Counted from the stretch's first letter, positions 8,809 to 17,454 are shown. The stretch: DNA of 64,000 nucleotides from CALBPI01 sp038531945 (GCA_038531945.1 JBCBBH010000004.1:186001-250000); one strand, 5' to 3'. The notes: generated by a model from the sequence alone, not told the origin. A program made the numbers and translations.

Positions 8809-10452
8809 TTACGACTGCGTCGTATCGCCACTACGCACGGAGCCAGGATCCAGCTCCGCTCCCATCAACTCCTGCAACGCGGTGACGCCGGCGTCTTTTT
8901 TCAGCGTCTCCACAGCAGCCGTCTGCTGCGTTTTAACCTCCCGCTGCTTATGTGCGACCGGAGTGTCGGTTGCGACCGGCTCGCCGGCAATCGTGACAGT
9001 GACGCGCATCGCTTGACCGTAGTGCTCGCTCAGCGCTGACTCCAGTACCTTTACCCGCGCATCGGTCAACAGGGCACCGCTGCGCTTATCCAGCGTCAAC
9101 GAGATATGCTGGCCTTCTCGCTGCTGCCAGGCGCAGTTTGCCGCGAGCATTCGCACCACGCCATCTAATTCAAGCGAACCGACCAACCGATACCATTCCC
9201 GCGATGGATCATCTTCTGCCGCTTCCGCAGCCGACTCTGCCTTTGCGTCCGTTTGCGACGCGACCGAAGCCTTGGGTTTCACCACCGCCGACACAGCTTC
9301 TGGCGTCACAGGCCGCATCGCTGCAGGACCTTGTTTGTCGTCAGGCGCGTTCTCGGATTGTTGCGGCTGTCCACGATTCGGCGTGAATGCCAGCATCCTC
9401 AACAGCGCCATCTCCATACCGGTCCGAGCGTCCGGCGCCAACGGTAAATCCCGACGCCCATGTATCGCAATCTGGTAGTACAACTGCACAAGTTCCGGCG
9501 CGATCTTGTCCGCATATTGATCGGCGGGAAACGCCCCTTCCTCAGGTGCGTCGGACGCCTGTGCCTGTTGCAATGCGACCGCAGTCAGAGCGCGAGCAAG
9601 ATCGTCCAGCAGGGCCGAGAAATCCGCGACTCGCTCATCCGCTCGCGCAACAATTTTCGCAAGCGCTACACCCGACTTCTCGATAAGCGCGTCCAGAATT
9701 TCAAGCACAAACGTATCATCGAGCGCACCGAGCATTTGCGACACATCGCTTTCACTGAGGGCACCGTCGCCAAAGGCAATGGCTTGATCCATCAGGCTCA
9801 ACCCGTCCCTGAGGCTGCCGTCCGCCCCGCGCGCCAGAAGACGCAAAGCACCTGCCTCCGCTTCGATCGACTCGGCAGCCGCGATCTCGGCGAGTCGATC
9901 CACGATCAATTGAGGCGGGATCCGCTTCAAATTGAACTGCAGACAACGAGACAGTACCGTCACGGGCAATTTTTGCGGATCGGTGGTGGCAAGAAGAAAC
10001 TTTACATGCTCAGGTGGTTCCTCAAGGGTTTTTAGTAAGGCATTAAAAGAATGAGTGGAAAGCATATGTACCTCATCGATGAGATACACCTTATAGCGGC
10101 CCCGGGTCGCCGCGTACTGCACGTTGTCGAGCAGCTCTCGTGTGTCGTCAACTTTCGTTCGCGAAGCCGCATCAACCTCAATCAAGTCGACAAATCGCCC
10201 CGAATCAATCTCCTTGCAAGCCGAACACACACCGCACGGTGTCGAAGTCACACCCGTTTCGCAGTTCAGCGCTTTCGCGAGGATTCGCGCCAGCGTGGTT
10301 TTACCGACGCCGCGAGTCCCGGAGAACAGATAGGCGTGGTGCAGACGCTGGTTGTCGAGCGCATGGGAGAGTGCCCGCAGAACATGCTCCTGACCGACCA
10401 CATCGCCGAATCCGGCCGGTCTGTATTTGCGCGCTAGAACGAGGTAGCTCAT
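8809..10452 (-). CDS. dnaX: DNA polymerase III subunit tau
   Basis: The 547-residue clamp-loader ATPase begins 'SYLVLARKYRPAGFGDVVGQEHV'. It has Walker A 'FSGTRGVGKTTLARILAKALNC' near residue 45, a zinc module 'CGVCSACKEI', Walker B 'YLIDEVHML' and sensor 1 'LLATTDPQKLP'. An Ala/Lys-rich linker (about 370-425) leads to the tau C-terminal domain that binds DnaE and DnaB. The frame continues upstream through the SRP RNA gene, so I place the start at the ATG at 10452. No A-AAA-AAG slippery site is visible near the linker, so a gamma form by E. coli-type frameshifting is not supported. Confidence 0.96.
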   Translation of the reverse strand: MSYLVLARKYRPAGFGDVVGQEHVLRALSHALDNQRLHHAYLFSGTRGVGKTTLARILAKALNCETGVTSTPCGVCSACKEIDSGRFVDLIEVDAASRTKVDDTRELLDNVQYAATRGRYKVYLIDEVHMLSTHSFNALLKTLEEPPEHVKFLLATTDPQKLPVTVLSRCLQFNLKRIPPQLIVDRLAEIAAAESIEAEAGALRLLARGADGSLRDGLSLMDQAIAFGDGALSESDVSQMLGALDDTFVLEILDALIEKSGVALAKIVARADERVADFSALLDDLARALTAVALQQAQASDAPEEGAFPADQYADKIAPELVQLYYQIAIHGRRDLPLAPDARTGMEMALLRMLAFTPNRGQPQQSENAPDDKQGPAAMRPVTPEAVSAVVKPKASVASQTDAKAESAAEAAEDDPSREWYRLVGSLELDGVVRMLAANCAWQQREGQHISLTLDKRSGALLTDARVKVLESALSEHYGQAMRVTVTIAGEPVATDTPVAHKQREVKTQQTAAVETLKKDAGVTALQELMGAELDPGSVRSGDTTQS

Positions 10453-10483
10453 GGAATTCTCTGATCGACAACGAGCCGATGCC

Positions 10484-10494
10484 TCAAAAATAAA
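10484..10494 (-). terminator. T-rich 3' end after the SRP RNA
   Basis: On the minus strand the terminal stem of the SRP RNA is followed directly by TTTATTTTTGA. The RNA's own closing helix plus this U-rich run can serve as an intrinsic terminator. Some read-through may supply dnaX, whose ATG lies about 40 bases further on. Confidence 0.55.
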
Positions 10495-10600
10495 GGCCCG
10501 CACCAGCTGCTCCCCGGCACCCGGTATGACCGCTGCCGCTGCTCCCTTCCGGGCCTGACGGGGTTCACGGCTGACCGTCGCGGGGTAGCCGGCGCGGACC
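10495..10600 (-). ncRNA. ffs: Signal recognition particle RNA (4.5S)
   Basis: About 106 bases form the small bacterial SRP RNA. The universally conserved apical part reads GTCAGGCCCGGAAGGGAGCAGC-like: the 'GTCAGGCCCGGAAG' segment is followed by GGAGCAGC. It contains the GGAA tetraloop that binds Ffh. The ends pair: GGTCCGCGCC at the 5' side with GGTGCGGGCC at the 3' side, with two G-U pairs. It lies just upstream of dnaX. A promoter and a U-rich end flank it. The RNA guides ribosomes making membrane proteins to FtsY and SecYEG. Confidence 0.95.
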
Positions 10601-10607
10601 AAGCGCC

Positions 10608-10636
10608 ATTATCTCAGGCCAGGCCGCCGCTTTCAC
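10608..10636 (-). promoter_or_regulatory. Promoter of the SRP RNA gene
   Basis: On the minus strand a -35-like GTGAAA (10631-10636) is separated by exactly 17 bp from a -10 box GATAAT (10608-10613). The first base of the RNA follows 7 bases later. This spacing is ideal for the housekeeping sigma factor. Confidence 0.65.
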
Positions 10637-10668
10637 CCCCCTCGGACCACTAACTTGCTCCGGACGGT

Positions 10669-10677
10669 TGGTATAAT
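10669..10677 (+). promoter_or_regulatory. Extended -10 promoter element of mltF
   Basis: TGGTATAAT is a perfect extended -10 element (TGn plus TATAAT), 41 bases before the mltF ATG. A good -35 is not visible, which is normal for extended -10 promoters. Confidence 0.55.
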
Positions 10678-10718
10678 GAGGGCGTGGACGTCAACCTTGC
10701 AGACCGGCGCTAGACATC

Positions 10719-12128
10719 ATGCGAGCTTTAATCGTGTGCGTGGCTTTGTGCGCCCTCACTTCTGTCCATCAACCGCCGCCTCTGCTCGACCAGGTGCTTG
10801 AGCTGGGGGAACTGCGGGTGGTCACGCGCAATGCACCAACGACGTACTACATGGGCGCTGACGTGCCCACCGGTCCCGAGTTCGATCTTGTCAACGGATT
10901 TGCCGAGGAACTCGGTGTCGACCTTGTCATCCAGCCGCGTAGCGCTGTCGCTGACCTGATCCCGGCGGTGCGCAGTGGGCAAGCCCACCTCGCAGCTGCC
11001 GGACTTTCCATCACGGAGGAACGTCTGCAAAAGGTCGTGTTCAGCCAGCCCTACCAGCAGGTCGAACAACACCTCGTGTACCGCCGCGGCAATGGCAAAC
11101 CGGATACGTTAGCGGATATCGAAGATGCCGAGGTGGTTGTGATGGCTGGCTCGAGTCATGCGGAAACGCTAGCCGCGCTGACGCAGGACTGGCCGACATT
11201 GAACTGGCGGGAGGACGCGGACACCGAGAGCGCCGAGCTGCTGGAAGCTGTTGCGAGCGGCGAAATTCCGTTTACGGTCGCGGACTCCACGGACTTCAGC
11301 ATCAATCGACAATTCCATCCGGAACTTCGTATCGCTCTCGATCTCGATGTTGCCAATTCAATCGCCTGGGCATTCCCAACCTACGGCGGCCGATCACTGG
11401 TTGAACGTGCGGACCAGTACCTCCAGAAAATCCGCAGAAACGGCGAACTGACCCGAATCCTCGATCGCTACTATGGACACAACGATGACTTCGACTATGT
11501 CGGTACGCGAGCCTTTATTCGCCACTACGAATCGCGACTTCCGCGTTATCGAGAAATGTTCGAGTCTGCAGCAGACCGCACGTCGCTCGATTGGACCCTG
11601 CTCGCGGCCATCGGATATCAGGAATCGCATTGGCGGCGTTCAGCCGTATCTCCCACTGGCGTGCGCGGCATCATGATGCTGACGCGCGCCACAGCCGACT
11701 ACGTCGGCATCCAGGATCGGGAAGATCCGGCGCAGAGCATTGCAGGCGGCGCTGCATTCTTTGGCCGCCTCAAGGAGCGCATAGGCGATACGGTGCCGGA
11801 GCCGGACCGCACATGGATGGCGCTCGCGGCCTACAACGTTGGGTATTTCCATCTGAAAGACGCTCGCCAGATCGTCGAGATGCAACAGGGCGACCCCAAT
11901 CGCTGGGTGGATGTCCGCGATGCGTTGCCGTTACTGGCACAACGTCGATGGTATCAGCGCGTCGAACACGGCTACGCACGCGGTTGGGAACCCGTGACTT
12001 ATGTTGAAAACATTCGAAATTACCGCGCGATTTTGAAATGGCTGGAGCGACAGAACGACTCGCCTGAGGGCCCAGCGGCCCCGGAAGACGAACTGACACC
12101 TTCGCCGGAAGTCGTCGCCCGCCGCTGA
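10719..12128 (+). CDS. mltF: Membrane-bound lytic murein transglycosylase F
   Basis: This 469-residue peptidoglycan-cleaving enzyme has two domains. An N-terminal solute-binding-type (SBP3) domain, about 25-265, reads 'ELRVVTRNAPTTYYMG' and 'GPEFDLVNGFAEELGVDL'. A C-terminal SLT lysozyme-like domain, about 285-450, has 'AIGYQESHWRRSAVSPTGVRGIMMLT', where the Glu of ESHW is the predicted catalytic acid, and 'WMALAAYNVGYFHLKDAR'. It has a short hydrophobic signal sequence. The fusion is unique to MltF. In E. coli mltF is also close to tadA. The C-terminal tail is Pro/Glu-rich. Confidence 0.93.
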   Translation: MRALIVCVALCALTSVHQPPPLLDQVLELGELRVVTRNAPTTYYMGADVPTGPEFDLVNGFAEELGVDLVIQPRSAVADLIPAVRSGQAHLAAAGLSITEERLQKVVFSQPYQQVEQHLVYRRGNGKPDTLADIEDAEVVVMAGSSHAETLAALTQDWPTLNWREDADTESAELLEAVASGEIPFTVADSTDFSINRQFHPELRIALDLDVANSIAWAFPTYGGRSLVERADQYLQKIRRNGELTRILDRYYGHNDDFDYVGTRAFIRHYESRLPRYREMFESAADRTSLDWTLLAAIGYQESHWRRSAVSPTGVRGIMMLTRATADYVGIQDREDPAQSIAGGAAFFGRLKERIGDTVPEPDRTWMALAAYNVGYFHLKDARQIVEMQQGDPNRWVDVRDALPLLAQRRWYQRVEHGYARGWEPVTYVENIRNYRAILKWLERQNDSPEGPAAPEDELTPSPEVVARR

Positions 12129-12131
12129 GTC

Positions 12132-12152
12132 GGTTCAGCGACGGTTCAGCGT
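12132..12152 (+). repeat. Tandem direct repeat before the GlyGly-CTERM-type gene
   Basis: CGGTTCAGCG occurs twice, separated by one A, giving an 11-bp period. It lies just after the mltF stop and 48 bases before the next start codon. Tandem repeats with one-helical-turn period are typical binding boxes of OmpR/PhoB-family response regulators, but no regulator is identified. Confidence 0.4.
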
Positions 12153-12199
12153 CACCAGTGCCTAATACGTCTGCACCCTGAAAAGACGGAGCAGACAAC

Positions 12200-12952
12200 A
12201 TGAAAACCAAGCTAATCGCCCTGCTATTGTCGGGATTCGCCCTGACCGCCGCAGCAGACAATGCGCCTCTTGCAGACGCCGAAACGCTGGCGACGCAAGG
12301 TTTAGTTTCTGAGCGTGGCTCTGAAACGCCAGAGCGTATCGTCAAGGTCAAACCCGAGCGAGGCGATGGCGTCAAAACAGCTCGGGCCTCTGTGGATGCG
12401 CCCACTACCAGCGCAATCAATCTGGACTTTTGGGTTTTCGACGCCTTCGCCGTGATTCGCGACGACTTCGATTTCGATGGTTTCTTTACCCGCATCGAAC
12501 TGACGTTTGATGTCGACACAGTCTTCAATCAAGCCGACGTCTATGCGGTCCTGTATCTGTCGCTGGAGGGTGGCCCATGGACCGAATACGGGGTCACGGA
12601 CACGTTTCGAATTTTCGGCTCCAGCGGTAACGATGAGTACTTCTTTGACGCGGATCTTGTATCCGGATTTCCGACCGGTTACTACGATGTTCTGATCGAA
12701 ATCTATGATGCGTTCGACGGGCGGCTCGTCGCGGACTTCGGACCGAACGACTCCGCCGAGCTGTTTGACCTGCCGCTGGAGAGTATTTCTCTAGACGAGA
12801 ACAACGAACCCATCGTGGTCGTGAGCAACGAAGGCGGCGGTGGATCGGTAGGGTTGATTCCGCTCGGCGGACTGCTCGCGACGCTCGCGCTTCGTCGTCG
12901 GCTAATCCGAAAGCCGCTTGATGTAGCGGATGAGTTCACCATCGAATCCTAG
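12200..12952 (+). CDS. Secreted protein with GlyGly-CTERM-like sorting tail (choice-of-anchor H type)
   Basis: A 250-residue exported protein. Residues 1-20 form a signal peptide ('KLIALLLSGFALTAAADN'). The middle is acidic and aromatic, predicted beta-rich ('LDFWVFDAFAVIRDDFDFDGFF', 'DVYAVLYLSLEGGPWTEYG', 'DLVSGFPTGYYDVLIEIYDAF'). The end has a Gly/Ser stretch, a hydrophobic helix and an Arg cluster ('GGGGSVGLIPLGGLLATLALRRR'), which resembles GlyGly-CTERM signals cut by rhombosortase. It fits the choice-of-anchor H family. Sixteen residues follow the Arg cluster, unusual for such a signal. This last part overlaps the convergent GNAT gene. Function unknown; cell-surface role inferred. Confidence 0.7.
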   Translation: MKTKLIALLLSGFALTAAADNAPLADAETLATQGLVSERGSETPERIVKVKPERGDGVKTARASVDAPTTSAINLDFWVFDAFAVIRDDFDFDGFFTRIELTFDVDTVFNQADVYAVLYLSLEGGPWTEYGVTDTFRIFGSSGNDEYFFDADLVSGFPTGYYDVLIEIYDAFDGRLVADFGPNDSAELFDLPLESISLDENNEPIVVVSNEGGGGSVGLIPLGGLLATLALRRRLIRKPLDVADEFTIES

Positions 12953-13387
12953 AGACTCGTACAGGTTCCGTGCACGCCTGTTTTTCGAAAAGGCGTTCAA
13001 CGTCACCGACCGGACTCCCTCGTCTCTCGCTACGCGCTCGGTCGCCGCCATCAGCCGGCGGCCGAGCCCCATACCGCGGCCTTCTGGCGCCACAACAATC
13101 GCTTCAAGATGTGCATTTGGCGCGTGGCTCAGTGGTTCCTCTCCGATCGATATCAGCGCAAAACCGAGGACGAGATCGTCACCGCTCGACACGACGATCA
13201 GCCTTGTTTTCGGCGCCGCCTGAGAAAAATGCTCGCGGACCAGATCCGCATCGCTCATCCAGAGATCGTCCGGGTTTCGGTCACCTGGAACGTCGAAATC
13301 AGCCAGCATGGGCATCAGTTTCAAGATCGACTCTTGATCCCGCGCTTCTGCCGGGCGCATTTCAAACGCGTCATTCGATTCGCTCAT
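12902..13387 (-). CDS. GNAT family N-acetyltransferase
   Basis: A 161-residue acetyltransferase-like protein with the acetyl-CoA-binding motif 'VAPEGRGMGLGRRLMAATERVA' (about 95-115) and a C-terminal 'NRRARNLYESLGFDGELIRYIK', both typical of GNAT. The substrate is unknown. I placed the start at the ATG at 13387: it overlaps the tadA stop (ATGA) and has a GGAGA site upstream. The longer open frame runs through tadA. The 3' end overlaps the convergent secreted-protein gene by 51 bases. Confidence 0.85.
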   Translation of the reverse strand: MSESNDAFEMRPAEARDQESILKLMPMLADFDVPGDRNPDDLWMSDADLVREHFSQAAPKTRLIVVSSGDDLVLGFALISIGEEPLSHAPNAHLEAIVVAPEGRGMGLGRRLMAATERVARDEGVRSVTLNAFSKNRRARNLYESLGFDGELIRYIKRLSD

Positions 13388-13863
13388 TGGCGTCTCTCCC
13401 TGAAAAAAGTCCGCAACAGATCGCCGCATTCTGTGCCCAAAACACCAGCAGTGACATCGAACCGATGATTCACGGCTGCCGATGACATCAGATTCACCGC
13501 ACCACCGAGTGCGCCCGTTTTCGGATCGCTGGCACCGAATACCACGCGGCCCACGCGCGCGTGCACCATCGCGCCTGCACACATAACACAAGGTTCCAGT
13601 GTCACATACAGCGTGACACCGACGGTTCGGTAGTTTCCCAATTTGCGCCCCAGCGCCCGCAGCGCCACCACTTCGGCATGCGCGGTCGGGTCGCAGTCGG
13701 TGATGGTCTGGTTCCCACCGACCGCCACGATCTCCCCACGATGGACGGCAATAGCGCCGACCGGCACCTCACCTTTTTCAGCGGCAAGGCGCGCCTCACG
13801 CAGCGCCCGCAGCATGTAAAAATGGTCTCCGGGACGCGCGGGTGTGGTGCCGTGATCGGTCAT
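13384..13863 (-). CDS. tadA: tRNA adenosine(34) deaminase
   Basis: A zinc deaminase that makes inosine at the wobble base of tRNA-Arg(ACG). The catalytic motifs are 'HAEVVALRALG' (zinc His and proton-shuttle Glu) and 'LEPCVMCAGAMVHARVGRVVFGA' (two zinc Cys). About 159 residues from the ATG at 13863; a GTG at 13875 would add four. Neither has a clear ribosome site. Neighbours guaA/guaB and mltF are the common context for tadA in this class. Confidence 0.95.
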   Translation of the reverse strand: MTDHGTTPARPGDHFYMLRALREARLAAEKGEVPVGAIAVHRGEIVAVGGNQTITDCDPTAHAEVVALRALGRKLGNYRTVGVTLYVTLEPCVMCAGAMVHARVGRVVFGASDPKTGALGGAVNLMSSAAVNHRFDVTAGVLGTECGDLLRTFFRERRQ

Positions 13864-13887
13864 GAAAGTGGTCACACGGCCCGCAAT

Positions 13888-14283
13888 TCAACGGGTGCTG
13901 GAGCTCGACCGAGGGAGCTTGAACTTCACGCGAGTTTCCACGCCGTCCGTAACGACCGGCTGTCCGTCGATCACCGTCGGTTTGTATTTGTACCGAAGCA
14001 CCAACGCAATCGCCGCAGCATCGAAAATCGTATTGGTCGACTCAATCACAGACGCATCGCGCACCAGCCCGCGTTCGTCGATAGTGAACACAACATCCAC
14101 ATACCCTTCGAGGCGTTGCTCAAGTGCAGCATCAGGATACTTCGGTGCCACTCGGACAATCGGCAAGAACGGTCCCTCTTTGAAAGCGCTCGAGGAGTAA
14201 CCGGAGTTGGAAGCCTGGACCGCAGGCTCTGGGACCGCACAAGCAGCTACAAACAAAACCACCAAAAGAAGAATAGTCTTCAC
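13888..14283 (-). CDS. Small lipoprotein with TonB C-terminal domain
   Basis: About 131 residues. The N-terminus 'KTILLLVVLFVAACAVP' is a lipoprotein signal with lipobox VAAC. The rest is one TonB-C domain ('PKYPDAALEQRLEGYVDVVFTIDERGLVRDASV' and 'FDAAAIALVLRYKYKP'). There is no proline-rich spanning region, so it is unlikely to be a full TonB energy transducer. A periplasmic role in envelope maintenance is possible but not shown. The start is a GTG preceded by a perfect AGGAGG with 8-base spacing; the frame upstream of this is not used. Confidence 0.75.
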   Translation of the reverse strand: MKTILLLVVLFVAACAVPEPAVQASNSGYSSSAFKEGPFLPIVRVAPKYPDAALEQRLEGYVDVVFTIDERGLVRDASVIESTNTIFDAAAIALVLRYKYKPTVIDGQPVVTDGVETRVKFKLPRSSSSTR

Positions 14284-14379
14284 CGTTTTCAACCTCCTCT
14301 CTAGTCTGCCGAGGGCAGTCACGGCTGTGTTGCGATGCCGAACCGCCAGATTTTGATCACCGGCAACGGCCGAGAGCAA

Positions 14380-15957
14380 CTACTCCCATTCGATCGTGGC
14401 TGGCGGTTTCCCGGAAATGTCGTACGTAACACGCGATACCCCGGCCACCTCATTGCAGATCCGCAATGACACGCGCTCCAGGAATTCATACGGCAGCCGT
14501 GCCCACCGGGCGGTCATGAAATCGACGGTCTCGACTGCACGCAACGCGATGACGTGGTCATAGGCGCGGCCGTCACCCATCACGGCGACTGATTTGACCG
14601 GCAGGAAAACCGCAAACGCCTGGCTCGTCTTGTCGTACAGATCGGCCGCCCTGAGCTCTTCAATAAAAATCTGGTCTGCCTTGCGCAATTTGTCCGCATA
14701 CGCACGTTCGACCTCGCCGAGTATCCTGACGCCGAGCCCCGGACCCGGGAACGGATGGCGATACACCATCTTGTGCGGCAGCCCGAGTTCAACGCCGAGC
14801 TCGCGCACCTCATCCTTGAACAGCTCGCGCAGTGGCTCAAGCAGTTTCAGTTTCATATGCGCCGGGAGTCCGCCAACGTTGTGATGCGACTTGATCACAT
14901 GCGCTTTGCCCGTCTCTGCGCCTGCCGACTCAATGACGTCAGGGTAGATCGTGCCCTGCGCCAACCAAACGACGTCGGTTTCGCGATTCGACTCAGCCTC
15001 AAAGACTTCGACAAATTCGCGGCCGATGATCTTGCGCTTCTGCTCAGGGTCCGACACGCCTTTCAGCGCCGAGAAGAAGCGGTCACTGGCATCCACACAA
15101 GTGACCTTGACGCCCAGGTTATCGGCGAATGTCGCCATCACCTGATCGCCTTCATGTTCGCGCAGCAGGCCATGGTCTACGAACACACAACTGAGCTGAT
15201 CGCCAATCGCCTCGTGGAGTAACGCCGCAACTACCGAAGAGTCGACGCCGCCAGAAAGACCGAGAAGCACTCGATCCGATCCAACCATTTCTCGCACACG
15301 ATCGACCGCATCCCGCGCAATATTCGGCGTCGTCCACTGCCCGGTACAGCCTGCAATTTCACGCACGAAACGTGTCAGGATTTTGGCGCCGCTCAGGGTG
15401 TGAGTAACCTCGGGATGGAACTGAACCGCGAAGAACTGTCGAGACGGATCTTCCATCGCAGCGAGTGGCGAGTTCGCGGACTGGCCTATCGCGACAAAGC
15501 CATCCGGCAGCGCGTCGACCTTGTCACCGTGGGACATCCATACCTGCAACCGACCAACAAAGCCGTCTTTGGGGCTACCGCTATCGTCAAGATCCCCGAA
15601 GAGAACCGACGACCGCGTGTCGACTTCCGCAAATCCGAACTCTCGATGCGACGAAGCGGACACACCACCACCAAGCTGCGCGGCCATCGCCTGCATGCCG
15701 TAGCAGATTCCGAGTACTGGCACGCCAAGCGTGAAGACGATATCCGCGACTCTTGGCGGGTTTTCAAGATTGACCGACTCGGGACCACCCGACAGGATGA
15801 TCGCCTTGGCGCCGAAAGACGCTATCCGTTCCGGCGAAAGGTCCCAAGGCAGAATCTCCGAGTAGACGCCCGCCTCGCGAATACGGCGCGCAATCAACTG
15901 AGTGTACTGGGCACCGAAATCCAGTATCAGTACGCGCTCTTCATGAATGTCGTTCAA
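14380..15957 (-). CDS. guaA: GMP synthase (glutamine-hydrolysing)
   Basis: A 525-residue enzyme that converts XMP to GMP. The N-terminal class I glutamine amidotransferase has 'LGICYGMQAMAAQLGG' (nucleophile Cys) and 'AVQFHPEVTHT' (catalytic His and Glu). The ATP-pyrophosphatase domain has the P-loop 'LLGLSGGVDSSVVAALLH', and the C-terminal dimerisation domain ends 'SGKPPATIEWE'. The start is a TTG at 15957; no ATG or GTG is available near the conserved beginning. It follows guaB by about 36 bases and is probably its operon partner. Confidence 0.97.
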   Translation of the reverse strand: MNDIHEERVLILDFGAQYTQLIARRIREAGVYSEILPWDLSPERIASFGAKAIILSGGPESVNLENPPRVADIVFTLGVPVLGICYGMQAMAAQLGGGVSASSHREFGFAEVDTRSSVLFGDLDDSGSPKDGFVGRLQVWMSHGDKVDALPDGFVAIGQSANSPLAAMEDPSRQFFAVQFHPEVTHTLSGAKILTRFVREIAGCTGQWTTPNIARDAVDRVREMVGSDRVLLGLSGGVDSSVVAALLHEAIGDQLSCVFVDHGLLREHEGDQVMATFADNLGVKVTCVDASDRFFSALKGVSDPEQKRKIIGREFVEVFEAESNRETDVVWLAQGTIYPDVIESAGAETGKAHVIKSHHNVGGLPAHMKLKLLEPLRELFKDEVRELGVELGLPHKMVYRHPFPGPGLGVRILGEVERAYADKLRKADQIFIEELRAADLYDKTSQAFAVFLPVKSVAVMGDGRAYDHVIALRAVETVDFMTARWARLPYEFLERVSLRICNEVAGVSRVTYDISGKPPATIEWE

Positions 15958-15993
15958 TGCAGTTACCTGTGAATTAACGGGCGATGTGGATGT

Positions 15994-17454
15994 TCACTCA
16001 GTGCGATAGTTGGGCGCTTCCTTAGTGATCGTGACATCGTGCACATGACTCTCTCGCATTCCTGCACCAGTAATTCGTACAAACTCGGGGCGAGTCCGCA
16101 TCGCATCAATATCCGCGCACCCGGTGTAGCCCATCGCAGCGCGAAGTCCGCCCATCAGCTGATGCACGATCCCAACCATAGATCCCTTGTACGGGACACG
16201 GCCTTCGATTCCTTCAGGCACGAGCTTCTCAAGCTCATCAGTCGTATCCTGGAAATAGCGGTCTGACGACCCCTGCGCCATCGCGCCGAGTGAGCCCATG
16301 CCACGATAGCTCTTGTACGAACGACCCTTGTACAGTTCGACTTCCCCTGGCGATTCTTCGGTGCCGGCCAACAGACTGCCCACCATAATCGCGTAGGCGC
16401 CGGCTGCGACCGCCTTAGCGAAATCCCCGGAATAACGTACGCCCCCATCGGCGATGAGCGGAATATCTCTTGCGCGCAGCGCGTCCGCAACCTCGGCGAC
16501 GGCACTGATTTGCGGCACGCCCACACCGGCAACGATTCGCGTCGTGCAAATCGAGCCTGGGCCAATGCCGACCTTGACGCAATCTGCGCCGGCATCTACC
16601 AACGCCAGCGCCGCGTCCGCCGTGACGATGTTACCCGCGACGATCTGTGCGTCGGGATATTGCCGGCGAATCCACGCGACTCGGTCGAGCACGCCTTTCG
16701 AGAATCCATGCGAAGTATCGACGACCAGCAGATCCACACCTGCCGCCATCAACAGCGATACGCGCTCCTCGGTGTCTCCGCCAGTACCCACTGCCGCCCC
16801 AACACGCAACGCACCGCGCTCATCCTTGCATGCACGAGGGAAATCGCTCGCCTTCTGAAAGTCCTTTGCTGTAATCATGCCCCGCAATCGGAAGTTATCG
16901 TCGACGACCAAAACCTTTTCGATCCGATGCTTGTGCAACAGGGACAGGACTTCCTCGTCGGGCGCACCTTCACGCACGGTAATCAACTTAGCCTTCGGCG
17001 TCATAACGCTCGAGACAGGCGCTTCGAGTTGCGTTTCGTAACGCAAATCCCGATTGGTGACGATACCTACCGTCTCCGCGCCATCGACAACCGGAACACC
17101 CGAGATGTTTTTCGCTCGGGTCAGAGCAAGCACTTCTCGAATCGTCATATTCGGTCCGACCGTAATCGGGTCGCTGATGATGCCGCTCTCATACTTCTTG
17201 ACGATTCGGACCTGCCGCGCCTGCTCTGCGGGCGGCATGTTCTTGTGGATGATTCCGATTCCGCCTTCCTGTGCGAGCGTAATCGCAAGCCTCGCCTCGG
17301 TGACCGTGTCCATCGCCGCAGACAATATCGGCACATTCATTGTGATTGAGCGAGTCAGGCGCGTTGCTAGCGAAACCTCCCGTGGGAGGACTTCCGAATA
17401 GGCAGGCTGGAGTAACACGTCGTCGAATGTGAGGGCTTCTTTGGCAATTCTCAT
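15994..17454 (-). CDS. guaB: Inosine-5'-monophosphate dehydrogenase
   Basis: A 486-residue enzyme that oxidises IMP to XMP with NAD+, the committed step to guanine nucleotides. Visible blocks: 'LTFDDVLLQPAYSEVLPREV' at the N-terminus, a paired CBS domain insert (about 95-205), and the catalytic loop 'VKVGIGPGSICTTRIVAGVGVPQ' with the active-site Cys near residue 303. 'YRGMGSLGAM' and the flap region complete the catalytic part. It precedes guaA on the same strand and is divergent from xseA, the standard order. Confidence 0.97.
   Translation of the reverse strand: MRIAKEALTFDDVLLQPAYSEVLPREVSLATRLTRSITMNVPILSAAMDTVTEARLAITLAQEGGIGIIHKNMPPAEQARQVRIVKKYESGIISDPITVGPNMTIREVLALTRAKNISGVPVVDGAETVGIVTNRDLRYETQLEAPVSSVMTPKAKLITVREGAPDEEVLSLLHKHRIEKVLVVDDNFRLRGMITAKDFQKASDFPRACKDERGALRVGAAVGTGGDTEERVSLLMAAGVDLLVVDTSHGFSKGVLDRVAWIRRQYPDAQIVAGNIVTADAALALVDAGADCVKVGIGPGSICTTRIVAGVGVPQISAVAEVADALRARDIPLIADGGVRYSGDFAKAVAAGAYAIMVGSLLAGTEESPGEVELYKGRSYKSYRGMGSLGAMAQGSSDRYFQDTTDELEKLVPEGIEGRVPYKGSMVGIVHQLMGGLRAAMGYTGCADIDAMRTRPEFVRITGAGMRESHVHDVTITKEAPNYRTE

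Noticed and set aside
10453..10602. N-terminal extension of the DnaX frame
   Set aside because: The DNA encodes the SRP RNA with promoter and conserved loop; DnaX similarity begins at the ATG at 10452.
13388..13591. Longer start for the GNAT gene
   Set aside because: It overlaps tadA in another frame; the ATG at 13387 has a ribosome site and the usual ATGA overlap.
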